A stretch of DNA of 64,000 nt from Aradus depressus (lineage: Eukaryota > Arthropoda > Insecta > Hemiptera > Aradidae): NCBI GenBank assembly GCA_963662175.1, contig OY759223.1, positions 7,225,549-7,289,548 on the forward strand, read 5' to 3'. This document shows, piece after piece, positions 10,130 through 20,928 of this stretch. The notes under the pieces were generated by a model. The model saw nothing but the letters and a program-made list of their open reading frames with translations. It made no database searches and was not told where the DNA came from. A program made the position numbers and the translations under genes. Position 1 is the stretch's first letter; each line of letters starts with the position of its first letter.

Positions 10130-10506
10130 CATCCGCACTTCTTTATTCATCTATTTTTATTTTACTTTTCTTCTATATTACGAGAATATTTCTTATTTTA
10201 GTCACCTTTTCTTTTTCTCATTCTTTTTTTTTTTTTTTTTTTATTATTATTGTATTTTTTTATTTTTTACTAAAGATACTATTTGTTATTTATTTATTTA
10301 TTTTTGTATTTTTCTTTTTTTTGTATTTATTCTCTCTATACTATGTTAAATAATTGTTAACAGTGTTTGTACAGTGCTAGCTGACTGCTCCCTCTCCCAC
10401 ACTCAGACTCCGTCTTCTGGGAGCAGGTAGCCTATTTATCTTGTAATATTTATCTTTTATTTTGTAATGATCTAAAGGCATTAAATAAAAAAAAAAAAAA
10501 AAAAAA
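10130..10506 (+). mobile_element. Retroelement-like 3' UTR with poly(A)
   Basis: A T-rich stretch, then GTGCTAGCTGACTGCTCCCT..GGGAGCAGGTAGCCTATTTA, ending in ATTAAATAAA and a ~22-base poly(A) at 10485-10506. It looks like the 3' UTR of a LINE or processed transcript. The preceding 9880-10130 has protein-like open frames on both strands that I cannot identify. Confidence 0.45.
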
Positions 10507-10590
10507 TTCTTTTTCCCAACAATATTTCATAGTGACCGGAAGAAGGGACTTGTAAGAGTCTCGAAATATTGTCGGAAAAAAGAATAAGAA
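10507..10590 (+). repeat. Short palindrome with a hammerhead-like hairpin
   Basis: TTCTTTTTCCCAACAATATT.. pairs with ..AATATTGTCGGAAAAAAGAA. Between the arms is CGGAAGA-A-GGGACT-TGTAAG-AGTCTC-GAAA: a 6-bp stem followed by GAAA, like the CTGANGA-N-stem-GAAA pattern of the Penelope-like termini. Directly follows a poly(A) tract and precedes a SINE. Confidence 0.45.
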
Positions 10591-10603
10591 GGCACCTCTG
10601 GAA

Positions 10604-10953
10604 GGTTAGGTTAGGTTTTATGACTCATGCCCGGGCTTTAACTACGAGGTCATATTGCCTACTACCAGAGCGCTCTTTCGTCACTCTAGTGAACATGAGC
10701 CCGACTCTACTGTGGGAGTCCTAAATTTTGCCTACCCTAAATTTTTATTCATCTAGGGTAGGGGTACCTTTAACGAGTACCTGACATCGTACAGGCTCGG
10801 GACCATCGCTTAACGTCCCATCCGAAGGACGGCGTGCTTAAGTTTATTTTACCTCCCAGATAAAATAAACTAAGGGCCTCTCGGTCGGGTTACGAACCCA
10901 CGACCTTGAGCTCAGAAGTCAAGCACGCATACCACTGAGCTACCGGCGCCCTC
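10604..10953 (-). mobile_element. SINE family A, full length
   Basis: Complete copy in reverse, starting with GTTAGGTTAGG tail and ending GCGCC. Flanked by CTCTGGAAG on both sides (10595-10603 and after GCGCC), a target duplication placing the TTAGG-type repeat inside the element. Confidence 0.9.
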
Positions 10954-11064
10954 TGGAAGAAATGCCGAAATTAACGAATCTTCTTAAGCAAATTCAAAAC
11001 ATAATACCTCTTAATTCTCAGTTGAATTGGAGGACAGAATAAAGGAATATACTCGTATAATATA

Positions 11065-12689
11065 GTTCATTGTTACATCTCACTACAATTGCTATTCCTA
11101 TTTCTATTTTTTGTCTTATTATTATTATTTTTCTTTTACTTTCTTTATTTTATTTTTAGATGTCATATTGGTACAATTGTACAGGAATTTTCTTTATTTA
11201 GTACGAAATTTCATTATTTATCATACTTCAAGTATATGGGTAATTCCATGCCAACTCGACATGGCATGACACATGACCACCTCGGATCATTGAAAATGAG
11301 TGATTTTCAGGCAGAAGGCATCAACATAAGTCCAAAAATGCATTAAAATAATTGGAAATAATTGATCACTACTTAGTAACGGCGGTTTTTTTTAATGTAA
11401 ATTTTATGCGTTTTGAAGTACGATTTTTTTATATTTCGTTTCAAGTAACTAATTCGTTTTAAATGAAATGAAAAAAGCATGTTTGTTATAGGATTTTTGA
11501 CGTAGATTACGAATCTCGCGTCAAAAGGTTGATTTTTGCCAAACCAAACTCCAAAAAATGGCAATATTTCAAAAAATCGATAAATTTGAATATATCAAAA
11601 ACTTATGCCTAAAAATGTTTTTCTATACCGCCATTCTACTCCTATAGAGTCATACTAAGCTGCCAATATCAATTTTTTTTGGAGAATCACATTGACTAAC
11701 TTTAAAATGTAAATAACCGAATTTTTAATCAGCATATAAAGCTTTTTTTGTGGTTGTACTTTAAATATGCTGCTTTTATTGAAATATAATTTTGTAACTT
11801 ATTAAAATTATAACAAAATAAAATTGTATAAAACAATTCATTACCAACAAAAATATTTGAACATGAATTTAATTCCTGGCATTTCATATGAAAAGTGTAT
11901 TTTGTTTTTCGATTGAAGAGCGTAAAAATATATTTCGAAAATACCAAAAATCTATTTTGTTTTATTATATGGGTAAAAGTTATGGTTATTTAAGTACAAC
12001 CACAAAAAAAGCTTTATATACTGATTAAAAATTTGGTTATTTACATGTTAAAATCAGTCAATGTGATTCTCCACAAAAATTTGATATTGGCAGCTTAGTA
12101 TGACTCCATAGGAGTAGAATGGCGGTATAGAAAAAAAATTTTAGGCATAAGTTTTTGAGATATTCAAATTTATCGATTTTTTGAATTATTGCCATTTTTG
12201 GGGGTTTGGTTTGGCAAAATCAATCTTTTGACGCGAGATTCGTAATCTACGTCAAAAATCCTATAACAAACATGCTTTTTTCATTTGATTTAAAACGAAT
12301 TAGTTACCTACTTTAAACGAAATATTAAAAAATCGTACTTCAAAACGCATAAAATTTACATTTAAAAAAACCGCCGTTACCAAGTAGTGATCAATTATTT
12401 CCAATTATTTTAATGCAATTTTGGACTTATGTTGATGCCTTCGGCCTGAAAATCACTCATTTTCATTGATCCGAGGTGGTCATGTGTCATGCCATGTCGA
12501 GTTGGCATGGAATTACCCATATTATACTTTATTTAAACAAAACATTCTAATATCGAGGAAGAGAGTGTCATAAAAAGCAAAAATAGATAACAAAATTTCG
12601 TAAAATAAAGAAAGTAAAAAAAAAAGTAATAATAATAAGACAGAAAATAGAAATAGGAATAGCAATTGTAGTGAGATGTAACAATGAAC
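11065..12689. mobile_element. 1.6 kb foldback/hairpin element with ~700 bp inverted arms
   Basis: The left arm (about 11065-11772) and right arm (about 11977-12689) are near-perfect reverse complements around a ~200 bp AT-rich spacer. The outer ends GTTCATTGTTACATCTCAC are flanked by TA (11063-11064 and 12690-12691), suggesting a Tc1/mariner-type foldback MITE. No coding frame is convincing. It lies in the intron of the CUB/EGF gene, so any pre-mRNA read through it could fold into a very long hairpin. Confidence 0.85.
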
Positions 12690-12697
12690 TAAATCGG

Positions 12698-12945
12698 TCA
12701 GAATTTCACGTTTTCAGGGAGTCCCTGATTCCAAAAACGAAAATTGAAATGTCTGTGAATACGATAACTCCGGATAGAATGAATATATCGACTCGAAAAT
12801 TAGTATGACAATTCGTGTAAGTCAACTGTTGATTTTTAGCCCAAACGATCGTTTGTTTTTGGAGACAGAGCATAACAATTGATTAATTCGTACTGGGGAA
12901 GTTATTGCCGCTAATATACCGACCATTTTTTTTTTTTTAAATTAA
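12698..12945 (+). repeat. Dispersed repeat, GATAACTCCCGATAG family
   Basis: TGTGAATACGATAACTCCGG..AAGTCAACTGTTGATTTTTA..GTACTGGGGAAGTTATTGCC and T run. It begins just after the 1.6 kb hairpin element ends. Confidence 0.6.
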
Positions 12946-13482
12946 TGATCCTGTTTTCGCAAACGGAAAATTCAGTTGAGTAACAATTACTGTAGAATAG
13001 TTCATAACAGCTTTGTGTGTAAATCTGTACAGATACACAAAATAAAGTTAAAGCTTACAAACTTTTTCAATTTATTTTTTTATTGTAAACTTCGGACTGT
13101 CTAAACTTTATTTTCTGCTTTTGTGGACATGTTATTTCAATTTATACCACTCTGCTCATTGTTGAGGCATAACTAGCCAGGCAAGCAAAAGTTGTGATAT
13201 TGTTTGTGTCACAACCCCACCCCACATTAAAACTTGGTAAAAGTGTTGTATTAATTGGACAATTAATACAACTCCATAATTATAAAACAAGGTAAATTAT
13301 TTATGAGAGAGATTAAATAATATAATTAAATAATCGTTAATTTATTCGTTGTACGTTGGCAAAGGATGAAGAAGAACAAAGTACATCAGAGGCCTCAGTG
13401 AAATAACACAGAAACGCCATTATTTTGTGTAAATTAAATATTTTTTTTGGGTATATTGAAACATTTTATAAACCGGGAATAA

Positions 13483-13556
13483 TATAATTGGTGAATCACC
13501 ACTAATAATATAATCGGTGAATCACCACTAATAATATAATCGGTGAATCACCTACT
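13483..13556 (+). repeat. 31-bp minisatellite containing GGTGAATCACC
   Basis: TAATAATATAATYGGTGAAT-CACCAC is repeated three times. The palindrome GGTGAATCACC is also the end motif of the dispersed repeat family in this window. Confidence 0.85.
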
Positions 13557-13924
13557 AATTTATTTCCCAACCATGATTTTTTTCTTTAAGTTTTTGCTCT
13601 CCCTCCAAAATTAATGAACCGTTTAGGCTGAAAACCGACAGTTGATTTACATGGAGGCTTCTGAAACCTCATACTTTTTGTGTCGATTCTTTACATCGTC
13701 AACTTCCCTTCGGCCGATTTCAGAATATTAGCTGTAGTACTTATGAGGTTTTAAATTTATAAATGAATACAAGCTGCAGAGAAAAATTAAAAAAACTAAA
13801 AATCCTTCCTTTGCCATCGCTGTTTATATTTGAAACATTAATGGTTATTAGGAAAAATAGAAATATTTTCCCTCTCAACAATACTAGTCACGATTACGAT
13901 ACCATGAAGAAAAAAATACTTTGG

Positions 13925-14085
13925 TTTTGAGCCGGTACGTTGTAAGGTACTCATTAAAGACCCCTAACCTAGGTGAATTAAAATTTAGATCCAAAAATCC
14001 ACCAGAGCGACAAAACAGCTCTCTGGTAGTAGGCGATATGACCTTGTTAAAGTTATATGCCCGGAGATGAGACAAATGACTAACT
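13925..14085 (+). mobile_element. SINE family A fragment, diverged
   Basis: GGTACTCATTAAAGACCCCT..CTAGGTGAATTAAAATTTAG..CTCTGGTAGTAGGCGATATG, plus strand, with a deleted centre. Tail half only. Confidence 0.7.
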
Positions 14086-14492
14086 CTACTACAACCATAT
14101 AGCATTACACTACATCGTTAACGTTAACAAGTTACACTTCAAAAAAGTTTAAAAAATGGCCAAATAAAAAAAAATGTTGGAAAGTGGACCCTCCTCAAGG
14201 GTTTATATACATTTTCCAACAAAGTGATTTTTAATTTTTTTCAATTAAAAAACACATTTTTTCAAATATTCTTGAGCTTTAAAAGTTTAAAAAATTCGGC
14301 TAATGGAGAGGCATTTAATTTTTTATTACTTTTTTTTACTTTAATTTATTCTCTTACAGTTTTTTTTTCTCGTCTACTTTCATATTCTTGAAGTTCCCTC
14401 GCCCTCCTTGACATGTTTTACTCCAATATTGTGTAGCGCATCATTTTTAAAGTTTTTGAGGTCAAACTTCGCTACTTAGTTATAGCAGGACT

Positions 14493-14838
14493 TGAGGGCA
14501 CCACTAGCTCAGTGGTATGCATGCATGCCTTCTGAGCTCAAGATCGTGAGTTCGTAACCCAGCCGAGGCCCTTAGTTTATTTTATGAACAAGTAAATAAA
14601 CTCAGGCACGTCGTCCTTCGGATGGGACGTTGAACGATGGTCCCAAGCCAGTACGATGTCAGGTACTCGTTAAAGATCCCTGCCCTAGGTCAATAAAAAT
14701 TTAGGGTAGGCAAAATTTAGGACTCCCACAGTAGAGTCGGGCTCATGTCCAACAGAGTGACGAAAGAGCGCTCTGGTAGTAGGTGATATGACCTCGTAGT
14801 TAAAGCCCGGGCATGAGTCATAAAACCTAACCTAACCT
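14493..14838 (+). mobile_element. SINE family A, full length
   Basis: Plus-strand copy from GGGCACCACTAGCTCAGTGG to CATGAGTCATAAAACCTAAC and CTAACC. Both tRNA boxes are recognisable, with a few substitutions. Confidence 0.9.
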
Positions 14839-14868
14839 TTATAAGTTAATAAATTAATGTAACCTTAA

Positions 14869-15090
14869 CAGTGTGGGGATCATGGTGGCCATGCGGGCTA
14901 GAACATAGGGCTTTGGTCGCATGGTCTCACCATGGTTTGTGGGTTCGAATCCCGTCCGGGAGTAAGTTTTATTTCGTAGATAGAACTCCCTCCTGGGGCC
15001 ATGGATGTCGTAAATATAACTAGAAAACACATTGACATGGCTAATATGCACCGTATATAAGGTAATAAAAAAAAACAAAAAAACTGTAAG
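14869..15090 (+). mobile_element. SINE family B
   Basis: GTGGGGATCATGGTGGCCAT to CACCGTATATAAGGTAATAA and an A-rich tail. The B box is GGGTTCGAATCCCG without change. Directly follows a family A SINE by ~30 bp. Confidence 0.85.
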
Positions 15091-15649
15091 TAGAAATTGT
15101 TACCAACAATTAAAAAAAATTCATGAATTAAATTATTTCCTGCCCTGTACCAATGTTAATAAAAATAGTTAAAATAAAACTATAGTCTATTAGTATAAAG
15201 AGAAACTGAAACTAGAAGAGTTAGGTGTGGAAGTTACACTTCAAACTTGTGTACTAACTGCACACATTGTTTTGTTTTTCTTTGGGCTTGGAGGAAGAGC
15301 GAAAACGAAATTGATCAATCCGACTTTTTTTTCTTAATCTTCGAAATCAGAGTGTTCAGAAAACTGGAAATTCTGGTGAAAATTTAACTTCGAATTTTTA
15401 AACCGATTAACTTCCACTATACTTCGAACAGCTTGGGAAGCAATAATAATAAAAAAAAAAAGAGCACTGAAACTAAAATTTCACAGAGTATAGCAACACA
15501 TAAGAACGTGCCTGGAGTACCATATTTGTTTGTTACCATTAGTAGAATTGATGGTAAATAGTTATAATACACTATGAGAGTACAAATGTGAAGTAGGTCA
15601 AGTATGCCCCATGAACGTTGTGGACCAATAATATCACTGGTATAGCTGC

Positions 15650-15840
15650 AAGTCGGTCAGAACATTCGAAGTTAAGTTTTCATTGGAATTTCAAGTTTTT
15701 CGAACCTCTAATTCTAAAAATCACCGGCAATGTACTTCCCCAGAACGAATAAATCAATGAATTGTTCGCCCCCCTCCAAAACCAGTCGACCGTTTGGGAT
15801 AATATGTGGCTGAAAATCGATAGGGAATGGAATCGATAAG
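15650..15840. repeat. Dispersed repeat pieces, mixed orientation
   Basis: TCATTGGAATTTCAAGTTTT (plus) followed by CACCGGCAATGTACTTCCCC and CCAAAACCAGTCGACCGTTT (minus). A junction of two partial copies. A diverged piece also lies at 15340-15440. Confidence 0.55.
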
Positions 15841-16017
15841 ATCTTAAATATAATTTTTAATTTTAACAGATAAAATTAAAATAACATAAGTTTCAGGATT
15901 GGACCAATTGTCATGGAGTGCAAGATCACACACAAACCAATACTTTTAAAATGGGCCGAAAACTAATCAAGAAAATATTATTAAAAGTGTTAGTACCATT
16001 TTACAGCTTGTTAGTTA

Positions 16018-16225
16018 ACCTTTGCCTACTACCAGAGCGCTCTTACGTCATTCTGGTGGACAAGAGCCCGACTCTACTATGGGAGTCCTAAATTTTGGCT
16101 ACCCTAAATTTGTATTCACCTAGGTTAGGGATCGTTAACGAGTACCTGACGTCGTACAAGCTCGGGACCATCGATTAACGTCCCATCCGAAGATAAAATA
16201 AACCAAGGACCTGGGGTCGGTAGGT
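16018..16225 (-). mobile_element. SINE family A fragment near the CUB exon
   Basis: Reverse fragment GCCTACTACCAGAGCGCTCT to GTCCCATCCGAAGATAAAAT; a deletion removes GACGGCGTGCTTAAG. No tail. Confidence 0.8.
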
Positions 16226-16389
16226 TTGTATGTAGAGTGAGTGAACCTAGCTATCCCCACCCCTTTGAGCTATGCCAGTTCTCCTTTAACCGCTGTGCTG
16301 TTGGGTGGGATAAGTAAGCTTTTATTTTGTTACTCTGTACTCTGATGCTTTTAGATTTACACTTTTCACTATTTGTATACTATATTTAT

Positions 16390-16515
16390 TCTATCATAGA
16401 TGTGCCACTGATGATGACTCTTTTGCGTTGAAAACCGGTCCTTGTAAAAAAATTAAATAGTGGGAAGACAACGTCTTTTATTTCTATGAGAAATCTCGTT
16501 TCACAACATCTATCA
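16390..16515 (+). mobile_element. Penelope-like 3' terminus, same subtype, beside the CUB exon
   Basis: Plus strand CCACTGATGATGACTCTTTT..GCGTTGAAAACCGGTC, then AATAGTGGGAAGACAACGTC. It ends ~50 bp downstream of the splice donor of the CUB exon (opposite strand), a very close intronic insertion. Confidence 0.5.
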
Positions 16516-16567
16516 CATATGATTATGTTATTATACCAAAAGTATGATAAAGTAAAAAATAACTTAC

Positions 16568-17082
16568 GAATAATCAGCAGTTGCGAAGCAGTTTCCCAGC
16601 ATGGAGCACTTGGCAACGTTACAAGAGTAGTCTGGAACTTGAGCTCCGTCCGTCTGTATGCTGTAGGTGAGGTTGAAGCCGAAAACATCCAAGAGGTCAT
16701 CCAGAGCACGGAGATGATTCCCTTCCAGACGGTCCAGGGACAGCTCTACCACGAGGAACGGCCTGGAGGTGAAGACGAGAGAGGTTGTGGGCAGGTTCTC
16801 TTCGGTCACCTTATGAAGGAGACGAGGTTCCAACTGAAACCCGGACCCGGGCTCATAGTAGGCGTACTCTGTGAAGGTGAGGCCGGTACTAACGTAGAGC
16901 TGGGTGAGATGTACAGCTACGGAGGCTGTGGGGGACCCGGACGTGATGAGCCATAGACACCGAAGGGGGACGGGGAAGGGGCGAGGGAAAGAGGGGGTGG
17001 TTAGCAGGCCTCGATCCGCTGTCAGATGTCCTCCGCAGTCTTCGGCAGCGACCAGCGACCAGAGTAGTGTCAGTAACAGCAT
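16568..17082 (-). CDS. First coding exon of a CUB/EGF extracellular protein gene
   Basis: Encodes 171 residues plus two bases of a split Ser codon. It opens with a hydrophobic signal peptide (MLLLTLLWSLVAAE) followed by a CUB-like domain beginning DCGGHL, with the second Cys in LRCLWLI, and ends in the start of an EGF domain (CNVAKCSMLGNC). The donor GTAAGT lies at 16567-16562. The two leftover bases join in phase with the exon at 6107-6211 to complete the EGF cysteine pattern. Codon use is GC-rich compared with the AT-rich surroundings, as expected for a selected exon. Product: probably a secreted or type I membrane protein with CUB then EGF repeats. I do not recognise the ortholog. The start was chosen because it gives a clean signal peptide; an 18-nt uORF lies just upstream. 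Confidence 0.85.
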
Positions 17083-17107
17083 CTAGCCTAGCCCCCGTCC
17101 TCCATCT
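17083..17107 (-). promoter_or_regulatory. 5' leader with an 18-nt upstream ORF and possible splice acceptor
   Basis: Just upstream of the CUB/EGF start codon there is an ATG (17105-17103) opening a five-codon uORF (MEDGG) that stops with TAG at 17090-17088, six bases before the main ATG region. The uORF ATG directly follows TTCCAG (AG at 17107-17106), a plausible 3' splice site, so a non-coding first exon may lie further right. Inference: the uORF could reduce translation of the main frame. Confidence 0.45.
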
Positions 17108-17139
17108 GGAACACAATTAGCACATAGTCAGTCGAAGAA

Positions 17140-17415
17140 GAAATAGTCAGAAGAGATTATATATAAGAGGGATAGGGGAAGTTGTGTAATCTGTGGAGAA
17201 GACGAGACGGCGGCACACTTTCTGATCCTGGGCATATGCTTCAACGAGATTCTACATTTGTTGGTATGCTGTTATCATAGAAGATTTCAGATGATTGAAT
17301 CTGGGGGACATTCTCAGTTTTGTTAAAGAAACTTGGAGACAGAGTCCTTCATGTAGGGCTTGGTTTTGGTAGACAATACTAAGACATACGAGCATTGGAT
17401 CCTTAGGTCCCTAGG
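17140..17415 (+). pseudogene. Non-LTR retrotransposon C-terminal zinc domain fragment
   Basis: Frame RGSCVICGEDETAAHFLILGIC shows the CxxC..HxxxxC domain. The 3' part ends GGATCCTTAGGTCCCTAGG, matching the end of the fragment at 925-1135 (GGATGCTTAGGTCCCTAA). It lies just upstream of the CUB/EGF leader on the other strand. Confidence 0.6.
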
Positions 17416-17454
17416 TGCCTAGTAAAAATGTACATATGCCTTGAAGAAATGTAA

Positions 17455-17860
17455 TCGGCCGAAAATTCTATGTGGAGTTTTCAATAGAATTTCATGTTTT
17501 CCGACCTTCAGATTTTCCTTACTATATAACTCTTAATGTATCAACACGAAATTTTAGATGTGAATCCTGAAGCCTCTGATGACGACACCTATTGCTTTTC
17601 AGCCAAATCGACCGAAGGGAAACAAGCATTAAGGGAGAGGCTTCATACAAAAACTTTGATAATTTTCGTTGTAATGAATGTAACGGCACAAAAATTTCAT
17701 ATGTAAATTTAAAACCCCATAAGAACGACACTTATTAGTTTTCAGCGATATCGGCTGAAGGAAAGGGGGGCTCAATTCAAAAACCCTGATGAATGCGGAA
17801 AGTTATTTGCTTCATAGGTTTTTGGGAAATAAATTGCCGGTGATTTACCGACGATTTGAT
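17455..17860 (+). repeat. Dispersed repeat, long copy
   Basis: TTTCAATAGAATTTCATGTT..CTCTTAATGTATCAACACGA..GACGACACCTATTGCTTTTC..CGATATCGGCTGAAGGAAAG..AAAAACCCTGATGAATGCGG..TGCCGGTGATTTACCGAC. The open frame on the minus strand here is incidental. Confidence 0.65.
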
Positions 17861-18524
17861 CTGTTTAGATATTGTCCGAATTCAAACGAACTTACGTTAT
17901 AACGGTCTGATAAGTTTCTAACGTGACATTTTTTCGCTTGCATGAATTATGAACAATATTTACAACTTAAAATCCTATTCCTTTTAACAAATTTCACCCT
18001 ATGAATAAATTTCTATAGGAAGAATGTGTATTCATTCATAAACAAAATGCAAAGAATAAAAGGTGGAGGAGCTTTGCAGACTTTTAACATAAATTTTGCT
18101 CTTCTCTGAAGTTTAAATTTAATTTGTGGATAGGAAGGGATGGAGAATAAGGGATGGTTTATTGAGGATTTCGATTGAGAATAAACGAACTTAGTGGGTA
18201 AAGTGGAACGAGAGAGGATTTAGGGAAATGAATCCCTTTCGTAGGCTTTGTTCCATCGTTGGGCGTTGGATCAAGGGCAGTAGCTCCTTAAAGGGCACTC
18301 AACGTCTACGTCGAAGGGGTCGGATAATAAGCAGCTATTCAGAGGCCCTTATCGAATCAATTTTGTAAAATTTAAATTCAATTTTGAGTGCCTTTAACTC
18401 GTTATGCCTGGCTGCCTATACGTAGAGAAATCATTCCTTCGCTTATTTTAAAATGCAGTCAAAACTTTTCACCGACCTATTGATCCCAATTAAGAAAAAA
18501 GTCTCTTATTTTTTTTTTATTATT

Positions 18525-18720
18525 TTTTTTTTTTTTGCAGGAGGGGAAATGCCAGTTACGCACATTCAGGGCAGATAGCCCTGGATAGTGTGGGGCTTGA
18601 GTCGTGGCTCCATATCCACTAAAACCCCCTCCTTCGACGATCCTGATTCCCTTCAGCGGAACAGACGGCCTGTCATTACTTCGCGGAAGGGAGGATGGGT
18701 GACTGGTAAATGCCCCTTCT
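18525..18720 (+). other. GC-rich segment after a perfect-looking splice acceptor, unclassified
   Basis: T-run then TTTTGCAG (ends 18540) followed by GAGGGGAAATGCCAGTTACG..CATTCAGGGCAGATAGCCC..CCTTCGACGATCCTGATTCC. One frame reads RGNASYAHSGQIALDSVGLE but stops after 26 codons. It could be an exon relic, but reads more like part of a dispersed retroelement. Confidence 0.3.
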
Positions 18721-19276
18721 GCGATCTATGTGTATGTGTGAACACGATAACTCCATAGAATGAATTTGTCGAAGGGTTGGGCGATATATCGAGTTCATAA
18801 CAATCAATATTACTATCGATAGCATCACGAGCAAGTATCGATATGAGTTTTCCTTCCCTAAAAGGAATATGTTTTGAATAAAAAATAATTAAATAAAAAA
18901 AATGAATAAAAAAATAAAAATAAAAAAAATAAGAAGGTTATCGAAATGTTCATATATATTTTTTTTAAAGTTGCATAACTTTTCAACCCATGTTAATCAA
19001 CTTTGATCAGAAACAGATTGTTTTCCTAGAAATATTAGAATATTATGAATGAACGCTTGCCACTTGTGAACACAAAACCAATCCAATTCCTAGTACAGAG
19101 GGCTAAACACACCCAATTTAACTTATCACCTCTTGAGACGCCACAAAGAAACTCATAAACCGGCACCCAAGACCCAACAACCCACTGCAGAACCACTCTG
19201 CCTACTGTTTCATAAAGTTTTACAAAAGTATTATTCGTCAATTGATATTTAATTTTATGATATTGATTTATAAAAG

Positions 19277-19400
19277 TAATTAGAATAAATAAATAAAACA
19301 AACTTATTTTTTGAAATATTGTCTATTCCACTAAAGATATATATACATATATAACTACCGGTTTCGGCTTTATACCATCGTCAGGTCTAGTTATGAACTC
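19277..19400 (-). mobile_element. Penelope-like 3' terminus (GGAATAGACAATATTTC subtype)
   Basis: Minus strand AGACCTGACGATGGTATAAA-GCCGAAACCGGTAGTTATA, then TCTTTAGTGGAATAGACAAT and ATTTCAAAAAATAAG. Same family as 45010-45135. A 5'-truncated SINE abuts it at ~19400. Confidence 0.6.
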
Positions 19401-19672
19401 ATGTAGTTATGAGCTCAAGATCGTGGGTTCGAAACCCAACCGAGGCCCTCAGTTTATTTTATCTGGGAAGTAAAATAAACTTAAGCACGCTGTCCTTGGG
19501 ATGGGACGTTAAGCGATGGTCTCGTGCCTGTACAATGTCAGGTACTTTTAGGGTAGGCAAAATTTAGGGCTCCCACAGTAGACAGGGGCTCATGTCCACC
19601 AGAGTGACGAAAGAGCGCTCTGGTAGTAGGCGATATGAGCTCGTTGTTAAAGCCCGGGCATGAGTCATAATA
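19401..19672 (+). mobile_element. SINE family A, 5'-truncated
   Basis: GAGCTCAAGATCGTGGGTTC to GGGCATGAGTCATAATAACT; lacks the A-box half of the tRNA head. Abuts a Penelope-like terminus. Confidence 0.85.
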
Positions 19673-19784
19673 ACTATTAATTTTGGTTTATGTATGTTCA
19701 GTTTCACAACCTGAACATGGCAATTTGCCAAAACTAGTTGTGGTAAAAATAAAATATAAGTTCGACTGATACATTTGTATTACT

Positions 19785-20185
19785 TACTAGCAGTAATACT
19801 CGGCGTTGCCCGGGGAACTTTGACTTTTCTCCCAATATCTCCTATAAGGCTATTCAGTTCCTCGACAGTACATTCATGATGTTATAATTTTCAATTATTC
19901 ATACGGAATAAGGCTTATAGTCCTTCAACTGTAGTAACGCTAGCTTTGGAGCTAAAACTAATTTATTCAAAAAGATTTCTCATTAATCGTTGCAATGGTT
20001 TTCGAGTTACAAAGATTGCGTGAGTGGATGCTGGGATGGACCAGATATTGAGGTACTAATACGCCTATAACCTTCCACAGACGATGGTGAACAAATTAAA
20101 AAAAAATTAATCAAATCCATCAAGCCGTTCGTGAGTTATAGCGGTACAACGCACAGACATTTTCTGCTTTATATATATGATTTAT
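19785..20185 (+). repeat. Old interspersed element (CGGCGTTGCCCGGGG..CGTTCGTGAGTTATAGCG)
   Basis: AATACTCGGCGTTGCCCGGG, ..TGCAATGGTTTTCGAGTTAC.., AAGCCGTTCGTGAGTTATAG, then ACAGACATTTTCTGC and a TATATATATGATTTA end. This wording is common at the 3' ends of non-LTR elements in arthropods. No frame remains. Confidence 0.45.
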
Positions 20186-20749
20186 TATATTATCATGTTT
20201 TGTATAAAAAAAGTATTATAATTTTGGAAAAATCCGAGATCGAGTTCCTTGACGATTGGAACCCTATTCGATTAGGTTAGTAGTCGATTCTTATAGAGTA
20301 ACTGATAAAAATGTTGGAGTTCTTTCATAACCTGGTCAAGGAAAGTAAGTGGAGCAACCATAACAAAGTTTGGGGAGTGGACAAGATGGAGACCACGTGA
20401 CAAGCCCTAACTTCATCTCCTGGCTTTAGGGTCAGCTAAAGGGCGGAGCGACGGCTCAAAAGGGCAGCCCTTAGACGAGGGTGATTTATTTACCTTTCCA
20501 GCTTTGCGAAGTAATGTAATCCAAGTTACCTAAAAATAAGAAATTCTATCATGTGTTTTCATGAAAATTTGATGTTTTTCGACCTCCTGATTCAAGAAAA
20601 AACTATCTTAGTTTGTTTATGTTTGTCTGTGAACACGATAACTTCCGATAGAATGAATAGATCGACACGAAATTTTATAGGATTAGGGTTATAGATGCTG
20701 AACATTTAGGTCATAAGCATCTAAATACTTTGAGATGGAGACAGAAGCA

Positions 20750-20840
20750 TATCCATACATATGCACATACACACACATATATACATATATATACACATAT
20801 ACAGACATACATCCATATACATATATATATTTTTTTTTTT
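20750..20840. repeat. (CA/TA)n-rich tract (also at 25249-25339)
   Basis: ATACACACACATATATACAT and neighbours up to a T10 run. The 68-residue frame across it is low complexity. Confidence 0.8.
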
Positions 20841-20928
20841 AAGTATTATTGTGTACTTTTACATTTTTGTTTGAATTATAGCATATATGGTGTGATGTAT
20901 AAAATTACGCACATTCAAATTATTAATA

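Larger units (their letters stand above)
6212..16567 (-). other. ~10.4 kb intron of the CUB/EGF gene, filled with mobile elements
   Basis: The interval between the two in-phase exons. It contains at least four Penelope-like termini, six SINE copies or fragments, a hAT-type MITE, a 1.6 kb hairpin element, a retroelement 3' end with poly(A), a second-family SINE and scattered pieces of a dispersed repeat. The rest is AT-rich without coding signal. Confidence 0.8.

Noticed and set aside
14493..14570. tRNA genes at SINE heads
   Set aside because: A and B boxes are present, but each is fused to the same non-tRNA body and tail, and the cloverleafs are imperfect; these are SINE promoters.
16486..16956. 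156-residue plus-strand frame opposite the CUB exon
   Set aside because: Shadow of the CUB exon; the minus strand has signal peptide, CUB and EGF features with matching splice phase.
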